From assembly GCA_949318235.1 (NCBI GenBank), contig OX439132.1, positions 26,661,743-26,725,742 of the forward strand: 64,000 nt of DNA, read 5' to 3'. Of this stretch, positions 41,220 to 58,244 are shown piece by piece; within the stretch, counting starts at the first letter, position 1; every line of letters begins with the position of its first letter. A program made the translations under genes and the position numbers. A model generated the notes under the pieces. That model was not told the DNA's origin and did not search any database. It worked only from the letters and a program-made list of their open reading frames with translations. Origin of the DNA: Ecdyonurus torrentis. Its lineage: Eukaryota > Arthropoda > Insecta > Ephemeroptera > Heptageniidae.

Positions 41220-42419
41220 AAAACAGTTCATATAAGAATCGAAATAATAATAATAATAAAAAAACTGTACTGATAATTTTTTTAAATACTACAGTATATA
41301 GAAAAGCAAATTAAATTAAGAAACAAATTTTAAAACTTAAACAAACAACAATCATTATAATATTTCATCCTAAAAATTAACATTAATTAGAATAAAAGTT
41401 ATATTAAACAAATAAACTTTATTATAACTATAAAATAAGATTTTAAAATGTTATGTTGCTCAAAAATTATTTTAATAAATTATATTATTTTTACAGTCAT
41501 TAAAAAGTTGCTAAGATTACATTTTGTAACACGCAATATCTGACAAGAAAAGACGTTTGTATCTTGTTGTTTCTTACACAAAAGTTTCTCTTTCTCTCCT
41601 TAACAGCTGTTCTGATGATGAATCTGGGGAATGAGAGAGAAGTCCCACACTATTCTCCATTATGTTTTAGTCGAACAAAAAAAGTAACAAAACTTTCCTC
41701 GTTATACTGTATAGTATATATTATACAATGTGGAATAATTTAATAATAGTTAAAAATAATTGTAACAATAACACTATGCATATTATTACTTTTACGTAGT
41801 ATATATACCTTTAAAAAAAATCCCACAATATTATTAAAGTAATAATTGAAATTTCTATTTAAAATAATTTTTTTATGTAGTAAAGATGTAAAATATTATG
41901 TTTTATGATTTCGTTTTATAGTTCATAAAAAAGTTGAAAAAAAAAAGTTTTTCTAATTTATAAAAGTTAAATCTTTGAAAGAAATGCAAAAAGTTAGAAA
42001 GTTAGAGATTCAATTTTCTGTCCCCATTTTTTTTCTCTCTCTCTCTCTCTCATGTTTATGTAGACATTTTTAGGGAAATTTTTGAAAGAAATAGAGGCTG
42101 TGCTTATCTTTCTGAGATTCAAAGAAAATAGAATATTCTTTATAGCAAGAGAATATTAAAATGTTATACACAACCAAGTATGTTTTAGAAATTTTATTTT
42201 CGTCAAAGTAATTAGTTAATATCACTGCACACATTTAGTTGCATTTAAAGAAACTAAACGTAGTTGTTACTATAGGCTTTCTTGTGTTTATTTTTTAAGA
42301 ATAACTTGAAATATTGACTGATATTATTACATTTATTTATACTTATTAACGTGTGAAACTTCAAGTGATCTTTTAATTTGTAATAGTAGATTTCACAGAC
42401 AAAAATAAATACGTAATAA
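41220..42419. other. AT-rich non-coding stretch
   Basis: Apart from the exon candidate at 41607 and a short CT tract at 42034-42051, I see nothing. Confidence 0.55.
41607..41634 (+). other. Candidate terminal coding exon
   Basis: One of the strongest acceptors in the window: TTTCTCTTTCTCTCCTTAACAG ends at 41606 (a run of pyrimidines, then CAG). In one frame it reads CSDDESGE and stops at TGA 41632-41634, which looks like an acidic protein tail. In another frame it stays open for about 45 codons. No partner exon or polyadenylation context is clear. Confidence 0.2.
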
Positions 42420-42612
42420 TCATGCTAGCTCAAAGCAGCAACATTCATTCATAACAGCATAATTACTGCAGTATTGTATAAAGATTATACTACTAGCATT
42501 AAAGCATAATAGTTTTTATGTTCAGCATAATTACTTACACATACATTATTTTAAAATAGCAACATTTGTGCTCTATAATAAAGTAATTTTTTAATGCAGC
42601 ATAAAGTACGGG
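42420..42612 (+). repeat. Dispersed AT-rich repeat family R3, copy 2 (loose)
   Basis: Contains CAGCATAATTAC twice, then TAGCAACATTTGTGCTCTATAAT, a T-rich insertion and ATGCAGCATAAAGTA, in the order seen at 1080-1190. It is more diverged than the other two copies. Confidence 0.4.
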
Positions 42613-42945
42613 ATCTATTTTTTCCGAGTTGGTGCATAAATAAATTTTAATACAGTATTTAAGCGTAACAGACATTTCATTATTTTTTTTTTAACCAGAT
42701 CTATTATAATGCTAATAAAATTATAGAGTTAAAATATTAATATTTAGAATTATAATAAAAATAAATAAGTGTTAGAAATGTACAGTCAAAAAACATTAAA
42801 TAAAAACTACCCCTCTATTATATTTTAAAAATACGAGCGATTATATACTTTAAAACATTTTTCATTAAAATAAACTTTTTTAACTATCATAATTCTGTTT
42901 TAGAGTACTCAAAGTTAACACTTATTTTAATTATCTACAATTTTT

Positions 42946-42948
<3 letters not shown>
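42613..42948. other. AT-rich non-coding stretch
   Basis: Nothing further seen. Confidence 0.6.

Positions 42949-43001
<53 letters not shown>
42949..43001. repeat. (CT)n microsatellite
   Basis: CT tract of about 52 bp. It faces a GA tract at 43045-43073. Confidence 0.97.
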
Positions 43002-43005
<4 letters not shown>

Positions 43006-43037
43006 TCTCTTCTTGTTATGTTTATCAGTAAAGTGTC

Positions 43038-43044
<7 letters not shown>

Positions 43045-43073
<29 letters not shown>
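43045..43073. repeat. (GA)n microsatellite
   Basis: GA tract of about 28 bp, 44 bp downstream of the CT tract and complementary to it. Confidence 0.95.
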
Positions 43074-43679
43074 CTACTTTCCTGCCACTCTCATGCTACG
43101 TAATATTCCACCCTGCTAAGTTAGCATAGTTTTAAAATGTAATGAGTACAATGGCATTCAGTACATATACAGCTAGTACGTACATTCCCCTCACACTCAT
43201 GCATGTTATGTGTCGAGGTATAGCCACGTAATTGTTGCGGTTCCTAGATAAACACGTTCTCCCCCCTTTACATTACATGGGGGAGAAAATTTTATGCTGT
43301 ATAGTTCCTAAGTAATAGCACAAAAAAATAACAGTGTATATATGTGTTGTTATAAATTTTAAAATTTTCCTTTCTTTTTTAATATAATTTTTACAAAGAA
43401 AAAAAAATAGTAATATCATGCACCATTTTAAAAATTGAATAAATTATTCATAGAGAAGGTATATTTTTATGCTTGCATATACTATAAAAAAAAAAGTGCA
43501 CCCTTATATACTCGTACTATAAATGTTTGTCTCAGAATAAGAAAAAAATGCAAATGTTGCATTCTTTTAATATTATTAATTTTTATTTTTAAAATATTGC
43601 GTTGCAGCACAAATTATAAATAAAATTTCATTTTATTCTAACTAAGCTAAATTTTATAATGGTACACGGAAGTAAGAAG
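43074..43679. other. Non-coding stretch, partly GC-richer
   Basis: A slightly GC-richer patch at 43080-43290 holds a CCCCCC…GGGGGA short inverted repeat near 43261-43285. No gene. Confidence 0.5.
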
Positions 43680-43820
43680 TTATATAATTTATGCTGCATT
43701 TATGTCATTATAGCATAATTGTTGCTAAATTGAAACAGCAGTACCAACTATGATATTTAATATAATATTTATGTTATATAATATAGCTATTATGCAGTAT
43801 AACATAAATTATTTTGTAAT
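43680..43820 (-). repeat. Dispersed AT-rich repeat family R3, copy 3
   Basis: The reverse complement of 43688-43736 matches 1132-1184 at about four fifths of positions (CAATTTAGCAA, ATTATGCTATAATGACATAA, ATGCAG-ATAAATTA). The remaining part shares TATGCAGTATAACATAAATTA-type sequence. Confidence 0.5.
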
Positions 43821-43981
43821 GAACAAATAGTGCTAGAAATGTGCCAGAATAAATATTAATAAGTATTCAATTTTTTCTTTGTATAAAATAATTAAACTGA
43901 AAAGTAAATTTAGTAAAACTTTTGCATATTAGACTTGCTTTTTTTTTCTCTGCATATAAGAAGTTGAATGTATTTGAATGC

Positions 43982-43986
<5 letters not shown>

Positions 43987-44027
<41 letters not shown>
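43987..44027. repeat. (CT)n microsatellite
   Basis: Uninterrupted CT tract of about 40 bp. Confidence 0.96.
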
Positions 44028-44030
<3 letters not shown>

Positions 44031-45195
44031 TATGAGCATTTTTCTTTTTAAAGGTACATAAATTTAAGTATATCATATTATGTGAGGCAGTAATAATTAT
44101 ATCCATGTATAACACACATTTTGAATAATATGCTCGTTTACTATTACGCTGGTTGAAAAAAAATCTTATAATACACAGCAATTCCAAAGTTGTAATTTAA
44201 AAGTCATCACGATATACATAAAGCAAAAGACTCTGAAAAGTCATATACAAGAGAAAAGTAATTTAAGATTATAAAATGTTTCATACTGTAAAGAAAAAAA
44301 GGGCTGAGAGAAAAAGAAAGAGAGAGAGAGGTGAGTGACTCTCTCTTGACCCCAGCATAGTAAAGAAGTCCTGTCACAAAACACAAGGTAATAAACTCTG
44401 ACAAGTCACCTAATTACTACAAAAAAAAAAAAAAGAACCATACTCCACACTTGTGCACCACTAATTAATTTCATATTTCACTGGCAATAGAGCTGCCACA
44501 ATGATATAGTATATTATATTATTTCTATGACTTATACATGGTATATCATATCACGTTACTAACTCCTTAATTAGTTTTTACTATACTTTGTAAGTGTTAC
44601 TGTCATTTTACGTTAGATAAAGTCAAAAGTTTTTTGTTTTGTTGAAGGTTTCAATTATAAATGACAATCAATAAAATGATAATGCTTTATTTTTTTTTAT
44701 GTTTAAATTTCTAATAACGAAACGTGATATGAAATCCGTATTAAAATTTTTATATCATGTGTCACTAATTAACAGTATTCAACATAAACAAATGATATTC
44801 TATTTTATTATATTGGAAACTTTAGAGTATATAAAACTTTTAATTAGTATACCGTAACCTACACTACTTAATAATAAAAAAAAAAACGCAGGTAATTTTA
44901 ACTACCATTGAAATGAACACTAACTTTTTTTTTCTATATTCCGCAGTAGTTATATAAAAATTGTAGAAAAAAAGTTTTTTATTCTGTTTGAAACTGATTC
45001 TAAAGTTTTTTTCATTCCTCTAATTTTTCTTCTTTTCATATTATAAACTCGTACTAAAGTTTAACTATCTTTTGAGTTTGAAATTAAAATTTTAAAATTG
45101 AATGTAGCAGCAGTAACAGCTAGTGGAATTTTAGTGTAATGTTGCTTCAAGCTCGCAGTCTAATGTTGCCTAATATTACCCACTGTGTGTGTCGT

Positions 45196-45226
<31 letters not shown>

Positions 45227-46028
45227 CGAAAACGAAAAACGAAATTTTAATGATATGATTAGATGGTAGTTTTTATTCGCATGAACCGTAGAACTTTTAA
45301 AACAAATACATAAAAATATATTAATAAAAAAATCAAAGTTAAAATCTACTTTTAAAACAAAAAATATATTGTATACAACGTAAAATTTATATGTTAACAT
45401 TATTTTGAGTTTTATCCATAAAATTTATGTGAATTTTTATTTTAATATAAAAAAGTTTAGTTTCAAAAAAGATTCAGCGTATTGTTGCTACAGTTTGTTT
45501 TATGTAATATTTCTTATCCTCAAAAATTATTAAAGTTTTTAATCGCAATGCATTAGAACTACAGATGCATATATTTTAACTACGATTAAAAAGTATTATA
45601 ATAACCTTTTAGATTAAAAGATTAACACTCATTTAAATTTTACATTATATAAATCAATATAATGCAGCTGCGATGCATTATTACAAATTTATTACGAACT
45701 TATGTAAATATTTATTATTATTAATGACAATGTTAATTAAAATATTACTTCTCTTAAAAAAACACATTCCTATATTTTGTAAGGTCCCAGATGCAAGGGT
45801 TCTAAACTTTAATATTATTAATTCAATTTGTATTATAAAATGATTTATTTGATAATATGAAATATTAAAGTTTAATTGTTGTACTATACCTAATAATATA
45901 ACTCTAGAGAAGTAGTATACGCTCTGGGTGGGTATATGAACACACAGTACTTGAAACTTGCTAAATTTGACGTTTCGTTTTATTTATGTTTACTATGTGT
46001 AATGAAGGCAAAAGTAGTGGCACTTGTA

Positions 46029-46032
<4 letters not shown>
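44028..46032. other. AT-rich non-coding stretch
   Basis: About 2 kb with no gene. A run at 45201-45226 and a short GA tract near 44318-44330. Confidence 0.6.

Positions 46033-46122
<90 letters not shown>
46033..46122. repeat. (CT)n microsatellite
   Basis: Uninterrupted CT tract of about 90 bp. Confidence 0.97.
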
Positions 46123-49188
<3,066 letters not shown>

Positions 49189-49232
49189 GGGGGCGGGGGC
49201 GGGGGTCAAAGTAGCTTGCCTGAGGGTATAAA
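49189..49232 (+). promoter_or_regulatory. GC-box array plus TATA-like element
   Basis: Three G5 runs separated by single C (49189-49205) form Sp1/KLF-type GC boxes and a possible G-quadruplex. About 20 bp later GGGTATAAATG places TATAAA at 49227-49232. Such a G-rich block is rare in this window. No recognisable gene begins downstream, so promoter function is inference. Confidence 0.25.
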
Positions 49233-49473
49233 TGCATGCATATAGAAAGAGTATAAAATAAGATACAGAAATACGACAGTATCAAGACAAGTTTCCTATG
49301 TTGTTTCTTCTTTTTTTTTTCTCTCACTCACCCTTATATACACTTTTCTGTATATTGCTACTATTGTAGTAATACATTAGTGTCAGCACAAACTTACCCT
49401 TGCATCCTTTATTCTTCTTCTTCTTCTTTTTTCCAACTCCCTGTAACATTTCTCTCTATCTGCCATGTGTATG

Positions 49474-49477
<4 letters not shown>

Positions 49478-49524
<47 letters not shown>
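49478..49524. repeat. (TA)n microsatellite
   Basis: TA tract of about 46 bp. Confidence 0.96.
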
Positions 49525-49528
<4 letters not shown>

Positions 49529-49760
49529 AGTCGTTGTAGTGGAAATATCGTCTACAATCTTCTTTCTTTCCTTCCTTCCACCCCTTTAATATCGATTTAT
49601 ATAAATCCACTCATACTTATATACTATCTATCTGTGTGTGTGTGTGATTCACTGTATATGAGGGTGGCTAAGCTAATCAATACCATACACGCAAATTCTC
49701 ACGCACTCGTCTTTTTCTTTACTAATTTCCTATACCAAATGTTGTTAAAGACATCGTTTT

Positions 49761-49761
<1 letters not shown>

Positions 49762-49848
<87 letters not shown>
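49762..49848. repeat. (CT)n microsatellite
   Basis: Uninterrupted CT tract of about 87 bp. Confidence 0.97.
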
Positions 49849-51038
<1,190 letters not shown>

Positions 51039-51101
51039 AACTTGTGATTTAAAGCTCAGGCTAATGTCGCCCAATTACTGTATGCGTAATGGAAGTGTCG
51101 T

Positions 51102-51102
<1 letters not shown>

Positions 51103-51165
<63 letters not shown>
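51103..51165. repeat. (GA)n microsatellite
   Basis: Second GA tract of about 62 bp, 66 bp after the first and in the same orientation. Confidence 0.97.
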
Positions 51166-51170
<5 letters not shown>

Positions 51171-53085
51171 AGAGTCTCTCCTCTAATGAGATATGGCCAT
51201 GCAATGCAGATAGCAGCTCCACTTGAAATAAGCTTCCCTCTACCTCATGCCTTGTTGTCCCAAAGTGTGAAAGTTACATGAAAAAAAAAATTACTCTCGC
51301 GTCACAACCAGTGATAAAAATACGAGTACTTGAAACTAATGTCCATAATTAAGCTTAAATATCAAATCAAAGAGGATACTTTTCTCTACCATTATTATTT
51401 TAAAATAATCAATATTATATGGTAGATATAAAATTAGAAGAATTTTATAAAGAACTTTTTGAAGATTAAAGCAATGTTATTTTGAAATAATAGAAGAAAA
51501 CTTTTAAAGATGAGGGATCAGTAGATGACAACTACAAAAGTTAGATCAACAAAATATTTATACAAATCTGAGACATTTTTATCAAATTTGAATGTTACTT
51601 TTTCGTTTATAGGTATTAATAATTGCGTTTATAATTCAGCATTATTGCAAATGGTTCTACATTTGTGTGCAAAAAATTATCAATTTTGTTATTGTCATTT
51701 TTATGCAAAAAAAAAATCAATTTTTTAATGTTATTTTTGTGTATTCAACTTTTACAAATTAGCAGTAAGTTATCAGTATTTTTCAATAGTTTATTTATAT
51801 AAAAAAATAATAAACGTATATTTTCCCATTTAAAAAACTGAATTCACCATTTTCAGTTATACATTTTTTTTTTTAGAAATTGATGACTTAAATAGTCATT
51901 GACTCTCTTCGTTATGAATATACAAAAAAAAATCGTCACATCGCCTTAAAATAATAATAATATGAAATTACCAATTATAGTTATTTGAATTTTTATTTTT
52001 AATATCAGTGTAGCATTTATATGACATGAACGAACAAAATTATACTCAATAACTTAATAAATCTATCTTCGTTGCGTAAAAAATATATAATATGTGCGTA
52101 ACATAAATTTAGCATAACTTACGCATGCTAAATTTGTAAATGTCAAATTTATTTTTAATGATGTTACTACATTATTTCACATATTATATATAAGCTGATG
52201 TCAAAAAGCTTTCAGTATAAGATTTTCATACAAGAGAAATTTATTTTTCTTCTATTTAATATACATCATTAATTTTGCTTCAAAATATTATATATATCTT
52301 AAGTCAGTAAGTACTTTGAAATCAATACAAAAACTAAAATGTGATATCAAAATTTTGAACATCATTTATGTGGTTTTACATCACCGTAAAACAAGTTTGA
52401 ATGGCAAAATTTGTATGTAAAACTATTTGATATGTAATTGACAGTTATAGCATGATGTACCAAACGTAGAGACATGGAATGAAGTTTTAACCGCAAAAGA
52501 ATTAAAGCTTCGTTTTGCAAAGTTTCTCTACTGCATTACATCTAGTGATAAAATAAAGTCTCAGCGGCAAAGTATTTTATTATAAAAGCGCATAATTATA
52601 AATATTAAAAAAAAAAAAAAAAAACGTTTATTCCACAGAAGAATTTTATATTATACATAGTTTCAGTACTGCAAAATATGAAAATAAAAATAATAAATAG
52701 GGAATACTGTACATAAATTTTTACGTAACAAAAGTTATTAATATTATAGTGAAATTAATATCACATTTGATTTTATACTATATTATACAGAGCATTTAAT
52801 TTACTAATACAACTATTCATATTTCAAACCTTATTGTAGTTTTTTTTTTCTGCACGATTGTTATAAAATAAAAACAAGATTAAAATGTTGTTACTTTATA
52901 AATATAACAACAGTCATTAAAACAATATATTAATTAATATTTTATAGCATAGTGTAATTAAAATGAAACTAGATACTTACAAAAACTATGTTACAATGTA
53001 TAGACAAACAGTGCACTGTATTCTCTAAAATATATACTATATATTTATTTTTTTCCCTTTATATATTATATTACCTTGAAAATTC

Positions 53086-53089
<4 letters not shown>
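51166..53089. other. AT-rich non-coding stretch
   Basis: No gene. The frame at 51525-51728 has no domain. An A run lies at about 52607-52624. Confidence 0.6.

Positions 53090-53131
<42 letters not shown>
53090..53131. repeat. (TA)n microsatellite
   Basis: TA tract of about 42 bp. The 118-codon minus frame across it is AT-rich noise. Confidence 0.96.
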
Positions 53132-53136
<5 letters not shown>

Positions 53137-54593
53137 AGAGAATAGGATTGTGTAATTAAGCAAATGGTTCGGTTGAGAGAGAAAATGGTTAACATTAAAT
53201 CACGTTTAGAGTATAATATAGTACGTATACGTATAACTATATATATATATAGAAAATAAATCCTATACTTAATTATATTGAACTTGTAACTAAAGAGTGT
53301 AATCGTGCATGTAGTTAAATGTTTTTGGAACACATTTTTAATGCTTAAAAAAAAATGAAATGAAATGAAATGGTTGAATAAAATTATGTTCATGATATAA
53401 AATAGTATATTTGTAAGTAAAATAATTGCAATGTCAATGATTTATTCATGAATTTTAGAATGAAAAATTGCATTGAAAATCAATTGCTAACTTTTTTTAT
53501 TGAAATCCAGCGTGTGCAGTACAAAAAAAAATGTAGATAAGGAAATTAAAAAAAATCTTGAAAATTCATCATAAAAATAAGTTTCTTTTTAGCTTTATAT
53601 CAAATTGAACATAAAAATATATTTACTTTTTATATGATTCATACAAAATCAATTACTTAATTAATTAATAGTAAGTCAGAAAATTAAAAAATATAATAAT
53701 TTAGAGTTACAAGTAAATATTATATAATTAAGCAGTAAAAAAAAAGTGACTTACTAATTAATTACTTATAATAATAAGAAAAAAAATATACTATGTTATA
53801 TTATATAATGAAAAAGTTATAAAATTAATTAAATTAATATTAATGCAAATCAAATTAAAAACTTATTAATTAGAAAATAATGAAGTAGCTACATTTTCTA
53901 TTGTTTTGTTAGTTTTAACAAGTCAAGTGACGCAAAGAGACAAATGGGTTTTGTTTCAAACTTTGTGAATAAAAGTAAGGGACAAAAAACTTTTCTAAAA
54001 ACAACTTTTCTAACTGTTTTTTTTTTTTTCTTTTTGTCACCAAAAGATAATAAAAGAAAGAAGTAAGAAAAAAAATCAGGACCACCTGTGTTAAAAGTAA
54101 AATTAAAATAACATTTTATATCAACTTTATTTTGTGAATTACAAAAAAAAAAAGGTGAAATATATTTTTAAACTTTTTTTGTAAGTATACTTATACACCA
54201 AAAATGAAGACGTAATATTAAAATATAATTTTATTATAAAATATTATTCAATATTTTAAAGTTGAGTTTTATTTGAATCAATGAGTCCAAATTACCCCCC
54301 AAAAAAATATGAAAAAATGAAACTAATAAGGGTATATCATTATTATTATTATTATGATATATTGAATTATATTTATGTATGATTTAAGTTCCATTAATGC
54401 TTTATATTATATAAGAGTTGTAGTTAGGTGGTTTGTATCTCTGAAATTCAAAGGTTGATCCCTTCTATCTGTATGTCATTTAATTTTCATTGGCATTCAA
54501 AATTAAGCTGACAATTTCATTTATAAAAAATTAAGTAAAAAAAAATAATAATAATAAAAAAAAAAGATTACTCTAGATGCAGAACAATATTAC
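53132..54593. other. AT-rich non-coding stretch
   Basis: No gene. An A/ATA-rich run at 54534-54566 sits just before the SINE-like repeat. Confidence 0.6.
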
Positions 54594-54990
54594 GCTGGTA
54601 TGGCTGAGTAATGAAGGAAGCTGACTTGTTACTCGGTGCTCCTTACTGGGCGCAGGTTCAAGCCACTGTTGCGGGTGAATACATAAAGTGTGAAAGAATA
54701 AACACAACACGTTGTTTGACACGCATTTCATGACGACGCACAGCATTCGGAAGGTATATTATGATTTATGAGATTGCACCAATCCACCTGTCTCGACGTT
54801 TCCACGGTGTCTCTAGGCTGCCATTGCAAATGCCGGACTATGTATAAGGCCGTGGCTGACTCGTGTGTATGTTTTTCATTGAAGCTGTTGACTTCTATCT
54901 TGACAGGACTGTGGAGAAGGTGTGTAAAACGATAAAACAATATCGGGTGAGGGGGATACTCTGTGCACAATCGTAAACTCATAAGTGTAT
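54594..54990 (+). repeat. tRNA-derived SINE-like repeat
   Basis: The head resembles a class II (Ser/Leu-type) tRNA. GCTGGTA is followed by an A-box region TGGCTGAGTAATGAAGG (54601-54617), then GACTTGTTACTC, a stretch like a long variable arm, and GCGCAGGTTCAAGCC with B box GGTTCAAGCC at 54655-54664. The T and acceptor stems do not pair well, so it is not a working tRNA. A GC-richer body of about 300 bp follows (ACACGTTG, CACCTGTCTCGACG, GGCCGTGGCTGACTC). No other copy is in the window, so the 3' boundary is approximate. A 97-codon minus frame across it is not a gene. Confidence 0.55.
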
Positions 54991-55667
54991 TAATCTTGAT
55001 CTTGGAATTACAATATTTCAATATTTAGAATCTTGTATATTAAAAAATAATGAACCTATAATGTTGAGTTCATACACTTAATTTAGTTTCTTAAATTACA
55101 TTTAAGTTAATATAGCTTATAAGTGTAGTGCTACGTGCTACGTAACAATATACCTAAGGCGTAACTTTACAATAAATGTAGGCAATTATATATCAACAAA
55201 GCCAGTATAATTACATAGGTAACATAAGTAACCAAATTATAACTTTGATAAATACATTTTAGTTATAACTTAAAATAAAGGTCAAACGTAATTTTCACAG
55301 TATTCATAGTTCTTGCTACATTATACTTTCAGGAAGAAAACAAAACAAAAACTTAATTGACTGTATTTACAGTTTCATTGCATAATTATAGAATTCATCA
55401 ATTAAATAAATGAATAAAATATACATTTACTCCATTTCCAGAAGTTTGTATACCTTTTGTGTTCTCTAAATAAAAACCATTTATAATTATTATTTATAAA
55501 CTTTTTAGTGCTAGTTTTATTGAAACTAAAGTCACATATTCATTTAAAAAACAATGTATTTTACATAACATAACAATACAACAAAAGTAAATGTCAAAAC
55601 TATTACACTTTTGTGTTATGCCTCGGTATATATTTAATTTTAATCACAAAGAACGTAAAAGTTTATT

Positions 55668-55712
<45 letters not shown>

Positions 55713-56343
55713 TTCTTTTACAAGAAAATGTAAATATCTAACAAGGGGTAAAAAGAGAGAGAGAGAGAAAAAAATGTGTCACCATAGCCGTGTGGTAAGC
55801 AAGGTAAAATTTACACCTTTTTATGTACTGTTGTGACCCTCTAAATTATTTTAATTACTTTAGTAAAATAAAAAAGAGAGAAATATGTGATAATGTTAAA
55901 GTGTGTTTTGCATACTGTAGGCTAGTTTGTATATTAAACTTAATAATATATTATAGTATGAGGTTGGTATTTTAAAATAAAAAGGAAATGAAAATAAAGT
56001 TGATATAATTTAGTTGTTGTTATTGTGGTTATGTACACACTAATTTTAGATAAGATTTTTTGTGTGTGTGTGTGCGTTTGGTATAATTATTTTTAATTTA
56101 AATTGTAACATTTTTATTTTAAAGTACCTTTTTGTATGTTTACTGGATGAATGTTGAAGCTATGTGTAATAATAGTAAGGAAAATATTATATGGTGTGAT
56201 TACTTTTAATTTGTAAAACTATACATTTTAATGATAAGAATCGTATTTATGAAGGTTTCAAGATAAGCAATTAAAAAAAAATGAAAAAGTTCTGGTGTAA
56301 TCTATCAGAATTTCATACCTTTCGTTCATAAATTACGTAAAAG
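54991..56343. other. AT-rich non-coding stretch
   Basis: No gene. A TA tract at 55674-55709 and a short GA tract near 55754-55768. Confidence 0.6.
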
Positions 56344-56653
56344 TATTGACTATTAGAAAACATAAGCATTTATATCACAAAACACTTGATGAGAATGGGA
56401 CTTTACATAAATAACTTTAGTTTGTCTCAAAATTGCAATCAGTGATCAGAAAATTACGACTTATGCAACCCGCACAACATTTTATACTAATTTTGCCGGT
56501 TTCTGACGTTAGAAACCGGAATTGTCACTTAAATAGTATGCTTTATAGTATTTTTACGCTCTCTTGTGGAGCCATATTTACATTCTGATAAAATTTGTCA
56601 ACAGTTTTAAAAATCCCATTTTGTGTTTAATCATTAATCATTAAAAAGCACAT
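56344..56653 (-). mobile_element. TTAA-flanked MITE family, copy F (degraded)
   Basis: Inverted copy that keeps the interior (AAACATAAGCATTTATATCACA, CACTTGATGAG, GTTTGTCTCAAAA, CGCACAACATT, ACGCTCTCTTGTGG, AAAAAGCACAT) but has lost both recognisable ends. The internal hairpin at 56496-56519 has CCGG…CCGG where the other copies have CATG…CATG. Confidence 0.8.
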
Positions 56654-57139
56654 ATATAAAAATGATGTAAGACGTACTACTAGAAGACTTTTTTTTGAAA
56701 AATATTAAATACACGGAAACTATATTTTTGTGCATTATGATAAAATTGTAATTCTCGACTGATTTTTTTAATTTAAAAGAATGAATTAATAATAACTATT
56801 AATAATTATTCATGAACGTTTTACTCGCAAAATATTGTCTATTCTACTTCCACGATGTTTTAATTAAATCAATTTTTAATGAAGCACTGGCTATGTAATA
56901 AAGACTCATAAATTTTTTATGAAATAACATTGTTTTTGTTTAATGTAATTAGATGTACTAGAATATGCTGACATACTATGTTTCATAGTTACATAGAGTA
57001 GAGGTGTATGCCGTATCGTCATACATATTACAAGACAAAATTAGATTTTATAAAAGTTTTTGTATCTTCTTTATTTTCTGCTTTGAAAGTTAATACAGTA
57101 ATATTTTGTTATACTTTGCTTCGGAGTTAATGGAACACG

Positions 57140-57142
<3 letters not shown>
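56654..57142. other. AT-rich non-coding stretch
   Basis: No supported feature. Confidence 0.6.

Positions 57143-57205
<63 letters not shown>
57143..57205. repeat. (CT)n microsatellite
   Basis: Uninterrupted CT tract of about 62 bp. Confidence 0.97.
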
Positions 57206-57211
<6 letters not shown>

Positions 57212-57700
57212 TTATGTGTGTATTAATGTATGTCTCAAGTCTCAAACCTTTACTATGCAGAAAACTTTAACTATAACTGTATACGTGGAGAAAAGAAGTT
57301 GTTCTTAATTTAAATAAAATTTTAAATTTCATATCATATGTCCAGAATCTTATTACATATCTTATACAAGTTTGAAATTTGTTTGTAAAAATTTGCTTGT
57401 GTTTGGAGAAGTTTTTATAAAAAAAAAAGTTAAATAAAAATCTTAAAGTAATTGTATTTACATATAAAATAGTGTTCAATTTTTGAAATAATAAAAATAC
57501 ATACTTGAAGTTTTAATAAAATTATATTACGTGAAATAAAAATACATGTCTCTTTGTAAAAATTGAATTAAAATTTTTTTGTTCCTATAAAAGTGTAAAG
57601 GCGGGGCAGTTTTGAAGTGTTGGTAGCTTTATCTTTTGATGCTTGCGACATACGTTTTCCTGTGATGTTACAACACATACATACAACTAACCTGGTACTA

Positions 57701-57723
57701 AATTAGAAGTGAGTCTTCTAATT
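57701..57723. repeat. 9-bp hairpin
   Basis: AATTAGAAG and CTTCTAATT are exact reverse complements across the loop TGAGT. Confidence 0.6.
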
Positions 57724-58244
57724 AGTTTTACTCTCGATGTGGCGGATGACGTCATACGAAGTTGTCCTCCAAAACACAAAGGATCACAAAAGTCAAAAGT
57801 AAATTCAATTAAAATTCAAATTTAAACTATACAAAACAACAAACAACACAGTAAAATCAAGTTACTACCATTTAAAATCAAATTTTAATTTATCATATCT
57901 CATTAAGCAAACATTTTATATACAGTTCATGCCCAGTGCATTTTATCAATTTTATAAAGTACACACAGTTTTGATAGTGTTGTTCGTAAACCCTGTATTT
58001 TTTGAACCAAAAGATGCGTATTCTATTTAAATAACCAAAGTTGATAGTCATTATTTTAGGAACAGAGAAACGCATTACGAACAGCATTCATATATTTTAC
58101 TATTTAAAAACTTGCCTTAAATTTGAATATTTGTTCCGAAAATATCACGCTCTGAATTTGAGTGTTATCACAGTCGTGTGTACATACTCTGTGTATGTCA
58201 CTGTAGGTCAAGGGCTTTGTTACCTGCATAATTATTTTTGAGAC

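Noticed and set aside
53037..53393. 118-codon minus-strand frame
   Set aside because: It runs through a TA tract and AT-rich DNA, with no recognisable motif.
54594..54680. Functional tRNA gene
   Set aside because: The A and B boxes are present, but the acceptor and T stems do not pair and there is no clean anticodon stem, so a SINE head fits better.
54728..55021. 97-codon minus frame
   Set aside because: It lies inside the SINE-like repeat and has no recognised domain.
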